Shown: positions 27,088 to 36,419, numbered from the stretch's first letter. The stretch: DNA of 64,000 nt from BOKV01 sp041397525 (GCA_041397525.1 JAWKWL010000001.1:372001-436000), one strand, 5' to 3'. The notes: a model not told the origin generated them from the sequence alone. Made by a program: numbers and translations.

Positions 27088-29655
27088 TCAGCGCGGCTTC
27101 TTGCCGAACACCTTGATATATTCGGCCTCACCGCCCTTGGCGAGCGCCTTGGCCTGTTTCACCCAGTCATCGCGTTCTATGCGCCCCTTGAACCTGAGAT
27201 AGTTGTCTACCCACTCACGTTCGGCTTTCTTCCATGAAGCTACCTGCGCAAAGGTGAAGATGCCAAGTCCGTTCAGCACTCCTTCAAGCTTTGGCCCGAC
27301 GCCGGAAATCAGCTTCAGGTCATCCGGCTTTGACGGCTTCTTTACTGCCGCCGGACGGTTCGCATCAGCGTCCTTCTTGGTGACCGGAGCCTTGGCCGGG
27401 GATACCTTGGCGGCTGGCGCCGTTGCAGCCTTTTTCGACTTGACGCTTTTCGCCGGCTTGGCTGCTGCCGGTTTCGCACTGCCCATGGCAGCCAGTGCTA
27501 CTGGAGCTTCCTGATTTGCCTTGGCAACTGCCGAAGACTTTGCAGCCTTGGCTGGTTTGCCGGACTTCCCGGCTTTCGTTTCCTTGTCCTTGCCATGGAA
27601 GGTGATGACAGCTTCCATCTCCTTGAGGACATCGGCAGACAGGTGGCACTTGATCGAATGGTCGTCGCCAAGATCGACCATTGGCGGAACTTCTGTTTCG
27701 CACAGTTTGCCTGGTACCCTGCCCTTCCAGCGGCAGCGAGTCTGGAACGGGCAACCCGGCGGCGGGTTCATCGCAGACGGGATGTCGCCTTCAAGCACGA
27801 TGTGCTTCTTCTCGACGCTCGTGTCTGCAATCGGGATCGCCGAAAGCAGCGCCTCTGTATAGGGATGATAGGGCGGCGAGAAGATCGCATCTGTCGTGCC
27901 CTGTTCAACGATATGCCCCAGATACATCACAACCACGCGGTCAGCGATATATCGCACCACCGAAAGGTCGTGGCTGATGAACAGCATGGTCGTCTTTGAT
28001 TCCCGCTGGATGTCCATCAGCAGTTCAGTAACGGCCGCCTGTACCGACACATCGAGTGCCGAGACCGGTTCGTCAGCCACCACCACCCTTGGGCGCCCGG
28101 CAAAGGCGCGCGCTACGCCGATACGCTGCTTCTGCCCGCCCGAAAGCTGGCGCGGCATGCGCGTGGCAAAGGCACGCGGCAGTTTCACCATGTCGAGCAG
28201 TTCCAGCATTGTCTGCCGCCGCTCGTCGTCATTGTTGCCGATCTTGAACATTTCCAGCGTCCGCATGATCTGCGAACCAACGGAATGGCTGGGGTTGAGC
28301 GTATCGAACGGATTCTGGAACACCATCTGGATCGACGAGATGGTTTTTGTGTCCCGGTCCTCGATTGCCGTCTTCTGGATTTCCTTTCCATCCAGCTTGA
28401 TCGTGCCATCGGTCGCGGTTTCGAGCCCCAGCAGCATTTTGGCTAGCGTCGACTTTCCGCAACCGGACTCGCCGACTATCGCCACAGTCTCGGATTCACG
28501 CGCATTGAAAGTGATGGTCTCGTTGGCCTTGACCGTACGCGGATGCGCGCCACCGAAAATCTCGTTCGCCGAAACACTGTAGTATTTCTTGACATTCTCC
28601 ATCTGCAGCACGGTCTTGCCGGGCGTTACAGGCTCATTGACCTTGATGCCGTCGGGCATCGCGGACCAGTTGATTTCTTCAAATCGCTCGCAGCGTGAGC
28701 GGTGATTTTCATGTCCGGCCACGTCCTGCATCGGGATTTCCCGGGCGTCACATACTCCCTTGACGAAATGCAGGCAGCGTGGCCCGAAATTGCAACCGAA
28801 AGGACGCTGGTGCGGAAGCGGCAACTGCCCCGGAATGGCAATCAGCGGGCGTGAATTCTTATCAGCCCCAGGCAGCGGGATCGAGCGGAACAGTCCTTGC
28901 GTATAGGGATGGCGCATCCGGTCAAACACGTCACTGACCGATCCGGTTTCCACCGCTTCGCCGGAATACATCACCGTGATCTTGTCGCAGGTCTCCAGGA
29001 TCAGGCCCAGATTGTGCGAGATGAACAGCATCGATGTGCCGAATTCCTTGCCGAGATCCTTCACGAGCTCGACAATGCCGGCCTCGACCGTCACATCAAG
29101 CGCAGTCGTCGGCTCGTCAAGAAGCAGCAAGGCTGGTTTGGAGAGCAGTGCCATGGCGATCACCACGCGCTGCTGCTGGCCTCCGGACAGCTGGTGTGGA
29201 TAGGAACCCATGATGCGGTCCGGATCTGGCAGACGCACCGAAGCCAGCATGTCACGCGAGCGCGTATAGGCCTCGTCCCTGGATACGCCTTCATGCAGGA
29301 TCGGCACTTCCATCAGTTGCGGCCCGATCTTCATCGCCGGATTGAGGCTCGCCATCGGTTCCTGATAGATCATCGCGATCTTGTTGCCGCGGATGTCGCG
29401 CAATTCCTCGTCCGACATCTCGCCCATGTCGCGGCCCATGAACTTGATGGTGCCCTTGGTAATCTTGCCGCGATTGCCCATGTCCCGCATTATACCAAGC
29501 GCGACGGTGGACTTGCCACAGCCCGATTCACCAACGAGACCCATCGCCTCTCCGGGCATCACCTTGCACGAGAAATCCATCACCGCAGGGATTTCACCCG
29601 CCTTGGTGAAGAAGGAAATGTGCAGGTTTTCAATCTCCAGGATTGGTTCAGCCAT
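27088..29655 (-). CDS. Peptide-type ABC transporter ATPase, two ATPase domains fused, with C-terminal HhH domain
   Basis: An 855-residue protein. Two complete ATPase domains of the oligopeptide/dipeptide (DppD-DppF) type are joined: Walker A GESGCGKST occurs twice (about 38 and 395), with signatures LSGGQQQR and LSGGQKQR. Each is followed by the oligopeptide C-terminal Cys-containing region. From about residue 690 a Lys/Ala/Pro-rich linker resembling histone H1 tails leads to a helix-hairpin-helix domain (LKLISGVGPKLEGVLNGLG), as found in NuoE-type and nucleic-acid-related proteins. The transporter role is clear; the extra domain is unusual. It is last in the operon after both permeases. Confidence 0.9.
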   Translation of the reverse strand: MAEPILEIENLHISFFTKAGEIPAVMDFSCKVMPGEAMGLVGESGCGKSTVALGIMRDMGNRGKITKGTIKFMGRDMGEMSDEELRDIRGNKIAMIYQEPMASLNPAMKIGPQLMEVPILHEGVSRDEAYTRSRDMLASVRLPDPDRIMGSYPHQLSGGQQQRVVIAMALLSKPALLLLDEPTTALDVTVEAGIVELVKDLGKEFGTSMLFISHNLGLILETCDKITVMYSGEAVETGSVSDVFDRMRHPYTQGLFRSIPLPGADKNSRPLIAIPGQLPLPHQRPFGCNFGPRCLHFVKGVCDAREIPMQDVAGHENHRSRCERFEEINWSAMPDGIKVNEPVTPGKTVLQMENVKKYYSVSANEIFGGAHPRTVKANETITFNARESETVAIVGESGCGKSTLAKMLLGLETATDGTIKLDGKEIQKTAIEDRDTKTISSIQMVFQNPFDTLNPSHSVGSQIMRTLEMFKIGNNDDERRQTMLELLDMVKLPRAFATRMPRQLSGGQKQRIGVARAFAGRPRVVVADEPVSALDVSVQAAVTELLMDIQRESKTTMLFISHDLSVVRYIADRVVVMYLGHIVEQGTTDAIFSPPYHPYTEALLSAIPIADTSVEKKHIVLEGDIPSAMNPPPGCPFQTRCRWKGRVPGKLCETEVPPMVDLGDDHSIKCHLSADVLKEMEAVITFHGKDKETKAGKSGKPAKAAKSSAVAKANQEAPVALAAMGSAKPAAAKPAKSVKSKKAATAPAAKVSPAKAPVTKKDADANRPAAVKKPSKPDDLKLISGVGPKLEGVLNGLGIFTFAQVASWKKAEREWVDNYLRFKGRIERDDWVKQAKALAKGGEAEYIKVFGKKPR

Positions 29656-29667
29656 TGTCTTTCCTTC

Positions 29668-30885
29668 CTAGTCTCTCAACGATTCTTCGCGAAGCGTATC
29701 CGCGAGCAGGTTCAAGCCCAGCACCAGCGACATGAGTGCAATGGCGGGAGCCACGCCCTGCCAGTAATACAAACGCAATTGCGCGGTCTGTGACCCGTCC
29801 TTGATCATGGTCCCCCAGTCAGGGCTTTCCGGTCCCATGCCAAGCCCGAAGAACCCGAGGGTTCCAAGCAGGATGGTGGTGTAGCCGATGCGTAGGCACG
29901 CATCGACGATCAGTGGACCGCGTGCATTGGGGAGTGTTTCCCAGAGCATGATGTACCACGGACTCTCGCCACGGGTCTGGGCTGCCGCGATATAGTCACG
30001 CGTCTTGACGTCAAGCACCAGGCCGCGAACGATACGGAAAACGCCCGGGCTGGAAGCAAAGACAACCGCAACGAAGATGTTGAGCTCGTTGGTTTCGATG
30101 CCGAACATGTTGAACGGCGACCATTGCAGCATGCTTCCAAACCAGCCCAGTCCGACCGAATTGAGCTTTTCGATAAACAGGTCCGACGACATCAGGTTCA
30201 GCCATGCCCACAAGCCGATGGCGATGGTTGCCGTCAGGTAGATGGCAAGCTTGCGCGGCGCAGATGCGAAGCGGGTGTAGAACATGACGGAGAAAAAGAT
30301 TATCGGCACCAGGAACAGGCTGCCGCCCATGATATAGGGTGGCCAAGTTTCCATGATCCCCGGTGTCACCAGCAGGTAGAACAGCAGGATGACCGGAAAC
30401 GCCAGAACGAGGTTCGCAAGAAACGAAAGGGCAGCGTCGATCTTGCCGCCGAAGTAACCGGCTGGCAGCCCGAGCGTGATCCCGACGATGAAGGCAATCA
30501 TCGTCGCCGCCGGGGCAATCAGCAGAACCACCCGACATCCGTACATTACGCGTGAGAACACATCACGCGCCAGGTGATCGCCGCCCAACAGGAACGCCAT
30601 GGCACTGTCTGCCTCGACACTCCCGGGAACCGCATTCTTCATGATGGCGATCTGGGTACGGGTGCCAAAGGGGGCAATGATGTCAGCAAACATCGCAGCA
30701 AACACCCAGAACAGGCATATGGACACACCGACCGTTCCTATCCAGCCGTTGAACAATTGTCCGAACAGGCCCAGCCGGGGTTTGTACGCCCATACCAGCA
30801 AATAGACCAGGACGAGACCAATCCAGACCGGCCACAGGCGAGCGACAATGCCGAAGACCACACCGAAAAATCCAAGGTTTTCCAT
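29668..30885 (-). CDS. Peptide-type ABC transporter permease, DppC-like
   Basis: A 405-residue inner-membrane protein, longer than the usual roughly 300 of DppC. An extra hydrophobic, poorly conserved segment lies in the middle (about 165-250), between the conserved N-terminal (LGGDHLARDVFSRVMYGCR) and C-terminal parts. The EAA-type loop that contacts the ATPase is around RDYIAAAQTRGESPWYIMLW. Ten bases separate it from the preceding permease and 12 from the ATPase gene, so it is cotranscribed with both. The substrate class is probably peptides or small nitrogen compounds. Confidence 0.9.
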   Translation of the reverse strand: MENLGFFGVVFGIVARLWPVWIGLVLVYLLVWAYKPRLGLFGQLFNGWIGTVGVSICLFWVFAAMFADIIAPFGTRTQIAIMKNAVPGSVEADSAMAFLLGGDHLARDVFSRVMYGCRVVLLIAPAATMIAFIVGITLGLPAGYFGGKIDAALSFLANLVLAFPVILLFYLLVTPGIMETWPPYIMGGSLFLVPIIFFSVMFYTRFASAPRKLAIYLTATIAIGLWAWLNLMSSDLFIEKLNSVGLGWFGSMLQWSPFNMFGIETNELNIFVAVVFASSPGVFRIVRGLVLDVKTRDYIAAAQTRGESPWYIMLWETLPNARGPLIVDACLRIGYTTILLGTLGFFGLGMGPESPDWGTMIKDGSQTAQLRLYYWQGVAPAIALMSLVLGLNLLADTLREESLRD

Positions 30886-30894
30886 GAGTATCTC

Positions 30895-31971
30895 CTAGCT
30901 TACGCGAATGCGGGGATTGAGGAAGGCATAGCCGATATCCGAGATCAGCTGTGTGACCAGAACCAGAATCACTGCAACCAGGCCGCAGGAAAGTACAAGG
31001 TCGATGTCATTGTTCGAGGCGGCAGCGACCAGCATGTAGCCGAACCCCTTGTAATTGAAGATCGATTCCGCAATCACCACCCCGGTCAGCAGCCACGGAA
31101 ACTGCAACATGATGACCGTGAACGGCGCAATCAGCGCGTTGCGAAGGGCATGACGGATCACGACTGTCCTGAAGCTCAGCCCCTTGAGCCTTGCCGTGCG
31201 GATATACTGCGCAGTCATCACTTCGGCCATGGAGGCGCGTGTCATGCGCGCAATATAGCCAATCCCGTAAACCGCCATGGTCAATACCGGCAGGGTGAAA
31301 TTGTAAAAGCTGATGCCCTGCGTTATTGCTGTGGCAGCAGAGCCGTTGAAATAGAAATTGGCCGGCCAGAACGAATAGGTATCGGCCATGTATTTGAAGC
31401 CGCTGGCAAACAGCACCACGAAGATGACGCCGGACACATATTCAGGCGTGGCAGTGGAGGCGATGGAGGCGACGGAGAGGCTGCGGTCAAGTTTCGACCC
31501 CTCGCGCATGCCGGCCAGCACACCGATCAGCAATGCTATCGGCACCATCACGATCATGACCCAGAACATCAGGATACCCGTCGCCTTCAGCGCTTGCGGC
31601 ATGCGGCTGTTCACGGTGGTGCGATAGGCGGTCGAACAACCAAAGTCACCTTGCAGCACGCCGGAATAGACCGGGACAGGGGATTCGTCGCAATAACGGA
31701 AGCGGGGCGCGATCTGACCGGTATTGGGATCAATGACCGGCTGCTTCTGAACAACACCGATCCAGCGCCCATATTGTGTAAAGAAGCCGTCCCTGTAGCC
31801 GTTTCTGGCCAGCCAGCTTTCCTTCTCCGCATCCGAAGAGCGTGTTTCCGTCTGGAACGTTGCAAGCTTCTTCAGATTGGGTTCGAGATTGACAAAATAG
31901 AAGACAACCATGCTCAGGCACAGCATGGTCAGCGCCATGACGCCCAGCCGACGCAGGATAAAGGAAAACAT
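30895..31971 (-). CDS. Peptide-type ABC transporter permease, DppB-like
   Basis: A 358-residue inner-membrane protein of the DppB type. The start MFSFILRRLGVMALTMLCLS is typical, with the ATG at 31971 behind a GGGGAGGG site; a GTG at 31977 is an alternative. The EAA-like coupling loop is around YIRTARLKGLSFRTVVIRHAL. An extended periplasmic loop of about 90 residues follows the first helix. It is the second gene of the operon, separated from the binding-protein gene by a stem-loop. Confidence 0.9.
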   Translation of the reverse strand: MFSFILRRLGVMALTMLCLSMVVFYFVNLEPNLKKLATFQTETRSSDAEKESWLARNGYRDGFFTQYGRWIGVVQKQPVIDPNTGQIAPRFRYCDESPVPVYSGVLQGDFGCSTAYRTTVNSRMPQALKATGILMFWVMIVMVPIALLIGVLAGMREGSKLDRSLSVASIASTATPEYVSGVIFVVLFASGFKYMADTYSFWPANFYFNGSAATAITQGISFYNFTLPVLTMAVYGIGYIARMTRASMAEVMTAQYIRTARLKGLSFRTVVIRHALRNALIAPFTVIMLQFPWLLTGVVIAESIFNYKGFGYMLVAAASNNDIDLVLSCGLVAVILVLVTQLISDIGYAFLNPRIRVS

Positions 31972-32040
31972 CCCCACCCTCCCCTCTTTGTTCTAGGTGG
32001 TATTGTGATCCGGCATTGTTATTTTTTGCCGACGGCAGAA

Positions 32041-32066
32041 ACGAAAGGGGCCGAAGCCCCTTTCGC
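32041..32066 (-). terminator. Stem-loop after the binding-protein gene
   Basis: The perfect stem GCGAAAGGGGC/GCCCCTTTCG with a short loop lies 14 bases after the substrate-binding-protein gene and before the permease genes. Such structures usually protect the upstream message or partly end transcription, giving more binding protein than permease. The T run after it is weak. Confidence 0.65.
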
Positions 32067-32079
32067 ATTTTCACGGTGA

Positions 32080-33735
32080 TTACTTGTCGAGCCAGACGTT
32101 TTCGAGGTGAACCTCAAAGGTCTGGTGCATGTAAATGCCCTTCACATATGGCTGTGAGTGACGATAGATCGAACGCCAGAATGCCTGGATCAGGATGCCT
32201 GAATCCTGCAGGATTGCTTCGACATCTTTCATCACTTCACGGCGCTTGTCAGCGTCAGCAATGGCCAGTGCTTCCTTGAGCTTTGCATCGAAGTTGGCGT
32301 CCGAATAGCCCGCCTCATTCCAGGCTTCGCCCGAACGATAGGCAAGCGCGAGCACCTGCACGCCGAGCGGACGCATGTTCCATTCGGTCGTTGACCATGG
32401 ATACTTGGTCCATTCATTCCAGAACGACGAACCCGGAATGACGGTACGCTTGACCTTGATGCCTGCTTCGCGGCACTGCGCAGCGATAACGTCGGCCGGG
32501 TTCTTCACATACTCCGCGTCATAGGAGATGAGCTCCAGCTCGGTATCAATGGCACCAGCTTCGGTCATCAGTGCCTTGGCCTTCTCGATATCGCGGCCAA
32601 CCTTCGGCAGTTCCGCATATTCGGGATGGATCGGGCAGACATGGTGGTTTTCTGCGACCGTGCCGGCATCGTTGTAACCGAGCTTCAGGATGGTCGCATT
32701 GTCGACCGCCAGCTGCAGCGCATTGCGGACCCGCTTGTCGTCGAACGGCTTTTCGGTGACGTGGGTACGAATGACAACGGTCGCCGAAGTGGAAACTTCC
32801 GACTTCTGCATGCCCATTGAATCCATCAGGCCGACGGTTTCACCGACAGACTGGTAGGCCGAGTCGATTTCGCCCGATTCCAGCGCCGAAATAACGGCGT
32901 TGCCGGTATCATCACCATAATCGATGAACTCGACACCATCGAGATACGGATCACCCTTCCACCATGTGAAGTTTTCGCGACGCTTGAGAACGGCACGCTC
33001 GCCAACCTTGTATTCAACGATCTCGAACGGGCCGGTGCCTGGCATCTTCAGCGTGTCGCCGCCCATCTTGTCGAAGTCGCGGTGTACGATGAGCGCCGGA
33101 TAGTCGGAGATGCCCGGAATGATCGTGATGTCGGATGAGTTCAGCTTGAGCTTGACGGTATGGTCATCAACCTTGGTGATGGCACCGTCGGCTGCCTTGC
33201 CCGTATCAGCATTGACGAGCGCACCAACGCGTGCCGCCATCGAGTTGCCTTCGGCAGCCTTGTCGCACCAGCGATTGAGGTTGTAGATCACGTCATCAGC
33301 ATTGAAATCGTCACCATTCGACCACTTGACGCCCTTGCGAACGTTCAGCGTGTATTCGGTGGCGTCTTCGTTGATTTCCCAGCTTTCAATCAGATGGCCT
33401 TCAAAGGTGAAGTCCTTGGTGTAGCGAACCAGGTAGTCATTGCACTGGCGGGTGACGTTGGCCATTTCCGACCAGTCATAAGTGCGGGGATCCTTTGGTT
33501 CCTTGATGATCATCTGCATCTTCAGAACGCCGCCCTTCTTGCCTTCCTGGGCATGAGCCACAGTTGGCGCGGTCATGCCGAGCATGGCATAGGCAGCTGC
33601 AGTGCTTGCACCAAACGCCGAAGAAAGCGCGAGGAATTCGCGACGATCCATTGCGCCTTCACGGGCTTCACTCGCCCATTTCGCAATCTGCTTGTGAAGG
33701 GGTTTGCCCCTCAGGTCTTTCCACAATTTTGTCAT
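32080..33735 (-). CDS. Peptide-type ABC transporter substrate-binding protein (SBP family 5), Tat signal
   Basis: 551 residues from the ATG at 33735. After a charged N-region of about 28 residues comes a twin-arginine signal (DRREFLALSSAFGAS), so the protein is probably exported folded by the Tat system. The mature part is a family 5 extracellular binding protein (VTRQCNDYLVRYTKDF, LNVRKGVKWSNGDDFNADDV, VKRTVIPGSSFWNEW). It is the first gene of a transporter operon (binding protein, two permeases, fused ATPase) and is divergent from the Rieske oxygenase. The ligand may be a peptide, but quaternary amines are possible given the neighbour. Confidence 0.9.
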   Translation of the reverse strand: MTKLWKDLRGKPLHKQIAKWASEAREGAMDRREFLALSSAFGASTAAAYAMLGMTAPTVAHAQEGKKGGVLKMQMIIKEPKDPRTYDWSEMANVTRQCNDYLVRYTKDFTFEGHLIESWEINEDATEYTLNVRKGVKWSNGDDFNADDVIYNLNRWCDKAAEGNSMAARVGALVNADTGKAADGAITKVDDHTVKLKLNSSDITIIPGISDYPALIVHRDFDKMGGDTLKMPGTGPFEIVEYKVGERAVLKRRENFTWWKGDPYLDGVEFIDYGDDTGNAVISALESGEIDSAYQSVGETVGLMDSMGMQKSEVSTSATVVIRTHVTEKPFDDKRVRNALQLAVDNATILKLGYNDAGTVAENHHVCPIHPEYAELPKVGRDIEKAKALMTEAGAIDTELELISYDAEYVKNPADVIAAQCREAGIKVKRTVIPGSSFWNEWTKYPWSTTEWNMRPLGVQVLALAYRSGEAWNEAGYSDANFDAKLKEALAIADADKRREVMKDVEAILQDSGILIQAFWRSIYRHSQPYVKGIYMHQTFEVHLENVWLDK

Positions 33736-34015
33736 CAATACCTCCCGATGACGTTTGATAAGTTCCAGGCACTAGTTCCCCTCATGGACGTTTTTCCAAG
33801 AGAAACTATGGTATTACCCCTCCAGGTCGGCATTTGGGATGTTTCAAATGCGAACAGTATTGCCCTCACAATCGCACCACATGCAGACCCACAGGTCAAC
33901 ACCTGACTCAATCAATGACGCTGGATCAACATCCCTTGCCGTTTATTGGCAAAAATGGCGGTCCGTCGGCTTTGCGACGCCATCATGCATGGAAACGGGG
34001 CAAAGCGGTGGCGGA

Positions 34016-34039
34016 ATCGCGACAACAAATATCGCGACA
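34016..34039. promoter_or_regulatory. Nine-base direct repeat, candidate regulator site
   Basis: ATCGCGACA occurs at 34016-34024 and again at 34031-34039 with six bases between. GCGACAT recurs at 34097-34103. AraC-family regulators, to which the nearby GlxA proteins belong, commonly bind direct repeats upstream of the genes they activate. Confidence 0.45.
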
Positions 34040-34102
34040 TCAGCGTCGCTTCCAAGCATTCAGCAATGTCATGTGATCTGCCATGCTGGTTTGAAAGCGA
34101 CA

Positions 34103-34115
34103 TGCCGAAAAGGCA
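34103..34115. promoter_or_regulatory. Short inverted repeat upstream of the Rieske gene
   Basis: TGCC-GAAAA-GGCA lies 42 bases before the Rieske start codon. It could be part of an operator or a leader structure. Evidence is limited to symmetry and position. Confidence 0.3.
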
Positions 34116-34156
34116 CTTCGCCCTGATAAGGTTTGCCAGGATCAAAGGTGCTGTCC

Positions 34157-35344
34157 ATGAATGCTCCCGTTCTCCCCAACTTCAATGTTACACGAGAAGA
34201 ACTCGAAAACGCATCTGCACCCATTGCCCTGGCCCAGGGCTTGCCAAACTGGCTCTATGCAGACGAGCGGGCGACACAGGCCGAAACCGCAGCCGTTTTC
34301 CGCCCCAACTGGGCAGGCATCGGTTTCGCCAAGGATGTGCCACAGATCGGTGACGTCAAGCCGATAACCTTCCTGGGGGAACCGCTACTTCTGGTGCGCG
34401 ACCGTGATGGCGATGTACGGGTGTTCCAGAATTCCTGCCGCCATCGCGGGGTCGTTCTTGTCGACGAACCAAAGAATACGACAGGCCTCATTCGCTGCCC
34501 CTATCATGCATGGTGCTACAATCTCAAAGGCGAGTTGAAACAGACGCCGCATGTCGGCGGCCCCGGCATTCATGAACATCCCTCCATCGACAAGTCGACG
34601 CTCGGCCTCGTCGAGATACGCAGCCATGTCTATCTTGATGTCGTGTTCGTCAACCTGTCCGGCGATGCCGCTCCCTTCGAGGAATATTTCGCAACCATGC
34701 TGGCCCGCTGGAAAGATTATGACCGTCCGGTTTATCACGGTGGCGCTGACTCATCCTTCAAACTCGAAGTCGACACGAACTGGAAACTGGCGGTCGAGAA
34801 CTATTGCGAAAGCTATCACCTGCCATTCGTGCATCCTGGCCTCAACAGCTACAGCCGCCTCGAGGACCATGAGAACATACTGGGACAAGGTCCATGGTCA
34901 GGGCAACTTACCCGGGTTTACAATCCGCAGCTCGACAAGGAAGGTCGCAAGTTCAAGGAATTTGACGGCTTGCCTGCGCGCTGGGATTCCAATGCCGAAT
35001 ATCTGGCGGTCTATCCCAATGTCCTGATGGGCGTCCACAAGGACCACACCTTCGCAATCGTGCTTGAGCCGGTCAACAACGGCCGCACGATTGAGCACGT
35101 CGAAATCTACTACACCGACCCTGCAATGCAGGGCAATGACTGGCGGGACATGCGCAGCCGCAATTCCGATTTGTGGAAATGCGTGTTTGCCGAGGACGTC
35201 GGAGTAGTCGAGAGCATGCAGCGCGGACGCAAGGCAAGCGCCTTTGACGGTGGACATTTCTCGCCGGTAATGGACGAATCGACCCACCACTTCCACTCCT
35301 GGATCGCCCGGCAGTTTCTCAACGCAGGTGCTGTTATCGAATAG
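34157..35344 (+). CDS. Rieske non-heme iron oxygenase alpha subunit, quaternary-ammonium-type (GbcA/CntA-like)
   Basis: 395 residues from the ATG at 34157. Rieske 2Fe-2S ligands are C94-x-H96 and C114-x2-H117. The iron site is E218-x2-H221-x4-H226 (ENYCESYHLPFVH). The usual bridging Asp of ring-hydroxylating oxygenases is Glu, as reported for carnitine monooxygenase CntA and seen in quaternary-amine oxygenases. Such enzymes oxidatively remove a methyl or larger group from glycine betaine, carnitine or stachydrine. No reductase gene is adjacent, so electrons must come from elsewhere. A GlxA regulator follows directly, and the peptide-type transporter is divergent. The exact substrate is open. 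Confidence 0.87.
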   Translation: MNAPVLPNFNVTREELENASAPIALAQGLPNWLYADERATQAETAAVFRPNWAGIGFAKDVPQIGDVKPITFLGEPLLLVRDRDGDVRVFQNSCRHRGVVLVDEPKNTTGLIRCPYHAWCYNLKGELKQTPHVGGPGIHEHPSIDKSTLGLVEIRSHVYLDVVFVNLSGDAAPFEEYFATMLARWKDYDRPVYHGGADSSFKLEVDTNWKLAVENYCESYHLPFVHPGLNSYSRLEDHENILGQGPWSGQLTRVYNPQLDKEGRKFKEFDGLPARWDSNAEYLAVYPNVLMGVHKDHTFAIVLEPVNNGRTIEHVEIYYTDPAMQGNDWRDMRSRNSDLWKCVFAEDVGVVESMQRGRKASAFDGGHFSPVMDESTHHFHSWIARQFLNAGAVIE

Positions 35345-35405
35345 CAATTTTGCGACACACACCCGTTCCCGGTGACGGTTTTTTGATTACCATTTTGCGC
35401 CCACA

Positions 35406-36404
35406 ATGATAGATGGCGTGATCCTGCACGCTGGAAAAAACACGATGCCAGACAGAAATGGCGTTACCCATATGAGCTTCTTGCTCATTGACGATTTCTC
35501 CGCGCTTTGCCTGATGTCCGCGATCGAGGGGCTAAGGGCGGCGAATTATGTCCTGGGTCGCAAGGTCTATGACTGGCACCTGCTTAGCCATGACGGCAAA
35601 CCTGCCCGCGCGTCCAACGGTATTGTGATGGCGGTGGAAGGCGATATCGGTCAGGATATCAAGACTGACTACCTGTTCGTCGTATCCAGCTATGACAACA
35701 ACCCGCCATACCGTTCCCGCCTGCATTCACGGCTGAAGCAGTTCGACCGTGCCGGGATAAAGCTCGGTGCCATTTCCTCCGGCACTTTCATCCTTGCCCG
35801 CGCAGGACTGATGAACAAGGCGAAATGCACGTTGCACTGGGAATACCAACCTGCCTTCCAGGAAGAGTTTCCTGACGTTGCCATGGTCAGCGACCTCTAT
35901 GTCATTGACCACAATCGCTACACATCCTCGGGCGGCATATCGAGCCTGGAACTGGTGTTGCAGATCGTCGGTCACGATTATGGTGAGGGTGCCGCCCTCA
36001 AGGTTGCCAACAATTTCCAGTTGGACCGCATCCGCAATGCAGGCGTATCTCAGCGTTCAGGCTCGGTAGCGCGGATGGAGACAATGCCGCCGGCCGTTCA
36101 AACAGCCGTAAGGTTGATGCTGGCCAATATCGAGATTCCGCTTTCAAACGTCGAAATCGCCGAAAAGATCAATACAAGCGTCCGTAATCTTGAACGAATG
36201 TTCAAGCGCAACCTGAAGGCATCACCAGCCAAATACTACCTGGCACTCAGGCTGGAAAAGGCGCGAGAACTGCTCATGCACACGAACATATCGACAATGG
36301 AAGTCGCGCTTCAATGCGGCTTCTCGTCGAGTTCCTATTTTGCCAGATGCTTCCATCGGACGTTCGAAAAGCGACCTTCGGATATTCGCCGCAACAGGCC
36401 CTGA
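35406..36404 (+). CDS. GlxA-family transcriptional regulator (DJ-1/PfpI-like domain plus AraC HTH)
   Basis: 332 residues; an ATG at 35445 is an alternative start close to the conserved region. The N-terminal sensor domain is DJ-1-like, but the elbow residue is Ser rather than Cys (ISSGTFILARAGLM), so a Cys-based catalytic role is unlikely. The C-terminal AraC double HTH is complete (PLSNVEIAEKINTSVRNLER, then MEVALQCGFSSSSYFARCF). It lies 61 bases after the Rieske oxygenase on the same strand. It is the best candidate for its regulator, acting through the repeats at 34016. Confidence 0.88.
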   Translation: MIDGVILHAGKNTMPDRNGVTHMSFLLIDDFSALCLMSAIEGLRAANYVLGRKVYDWHLLSHDGKPARASNGIVMAVEGDIGQDIKTDYLFVVSSYDNNPPYRSRLHSRLKQFDRAGIKLGAISSGTFILARAGLMNKAKCTLHWEYQPAFQEEFPDVAMVSDLYVIDHNRYTSSGGISSLELVLQIVGHDYGEGAALKVANNFQLDRIRNAGVSQRSGSVARMETMPPAVQTAVRLMLANIEIPLSNVEIAEKINTSVRNLERMFKRNLKASPAKYYLALRLEKARELLMHTNISTMEVALQCGFSSSSYFARCFHRTFEKRPSDIRRNRP

Positions 36405-36419
36405 CGTTTCGGCAGAGAA

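Larger units (their letters stand above)
33736..34156. other. Divergent promoter region between the transporter operon and the Rieske gene
   Basis: About 420 bases with no convincing gene. Direct and inverted repeats between 34016 and 34115 (listed separately) suggest that a regulator acts here. The short frames in this stretch lack ribosome sites. Confidence 0.55.

Noticed and set aside
30574..32079. Plus-strand open frame of 501 codons opposite the permease genes
   Set aside because: Mirror frame of two well-supported permeases; rich in His/Arg/Gln with no recognisable domain.
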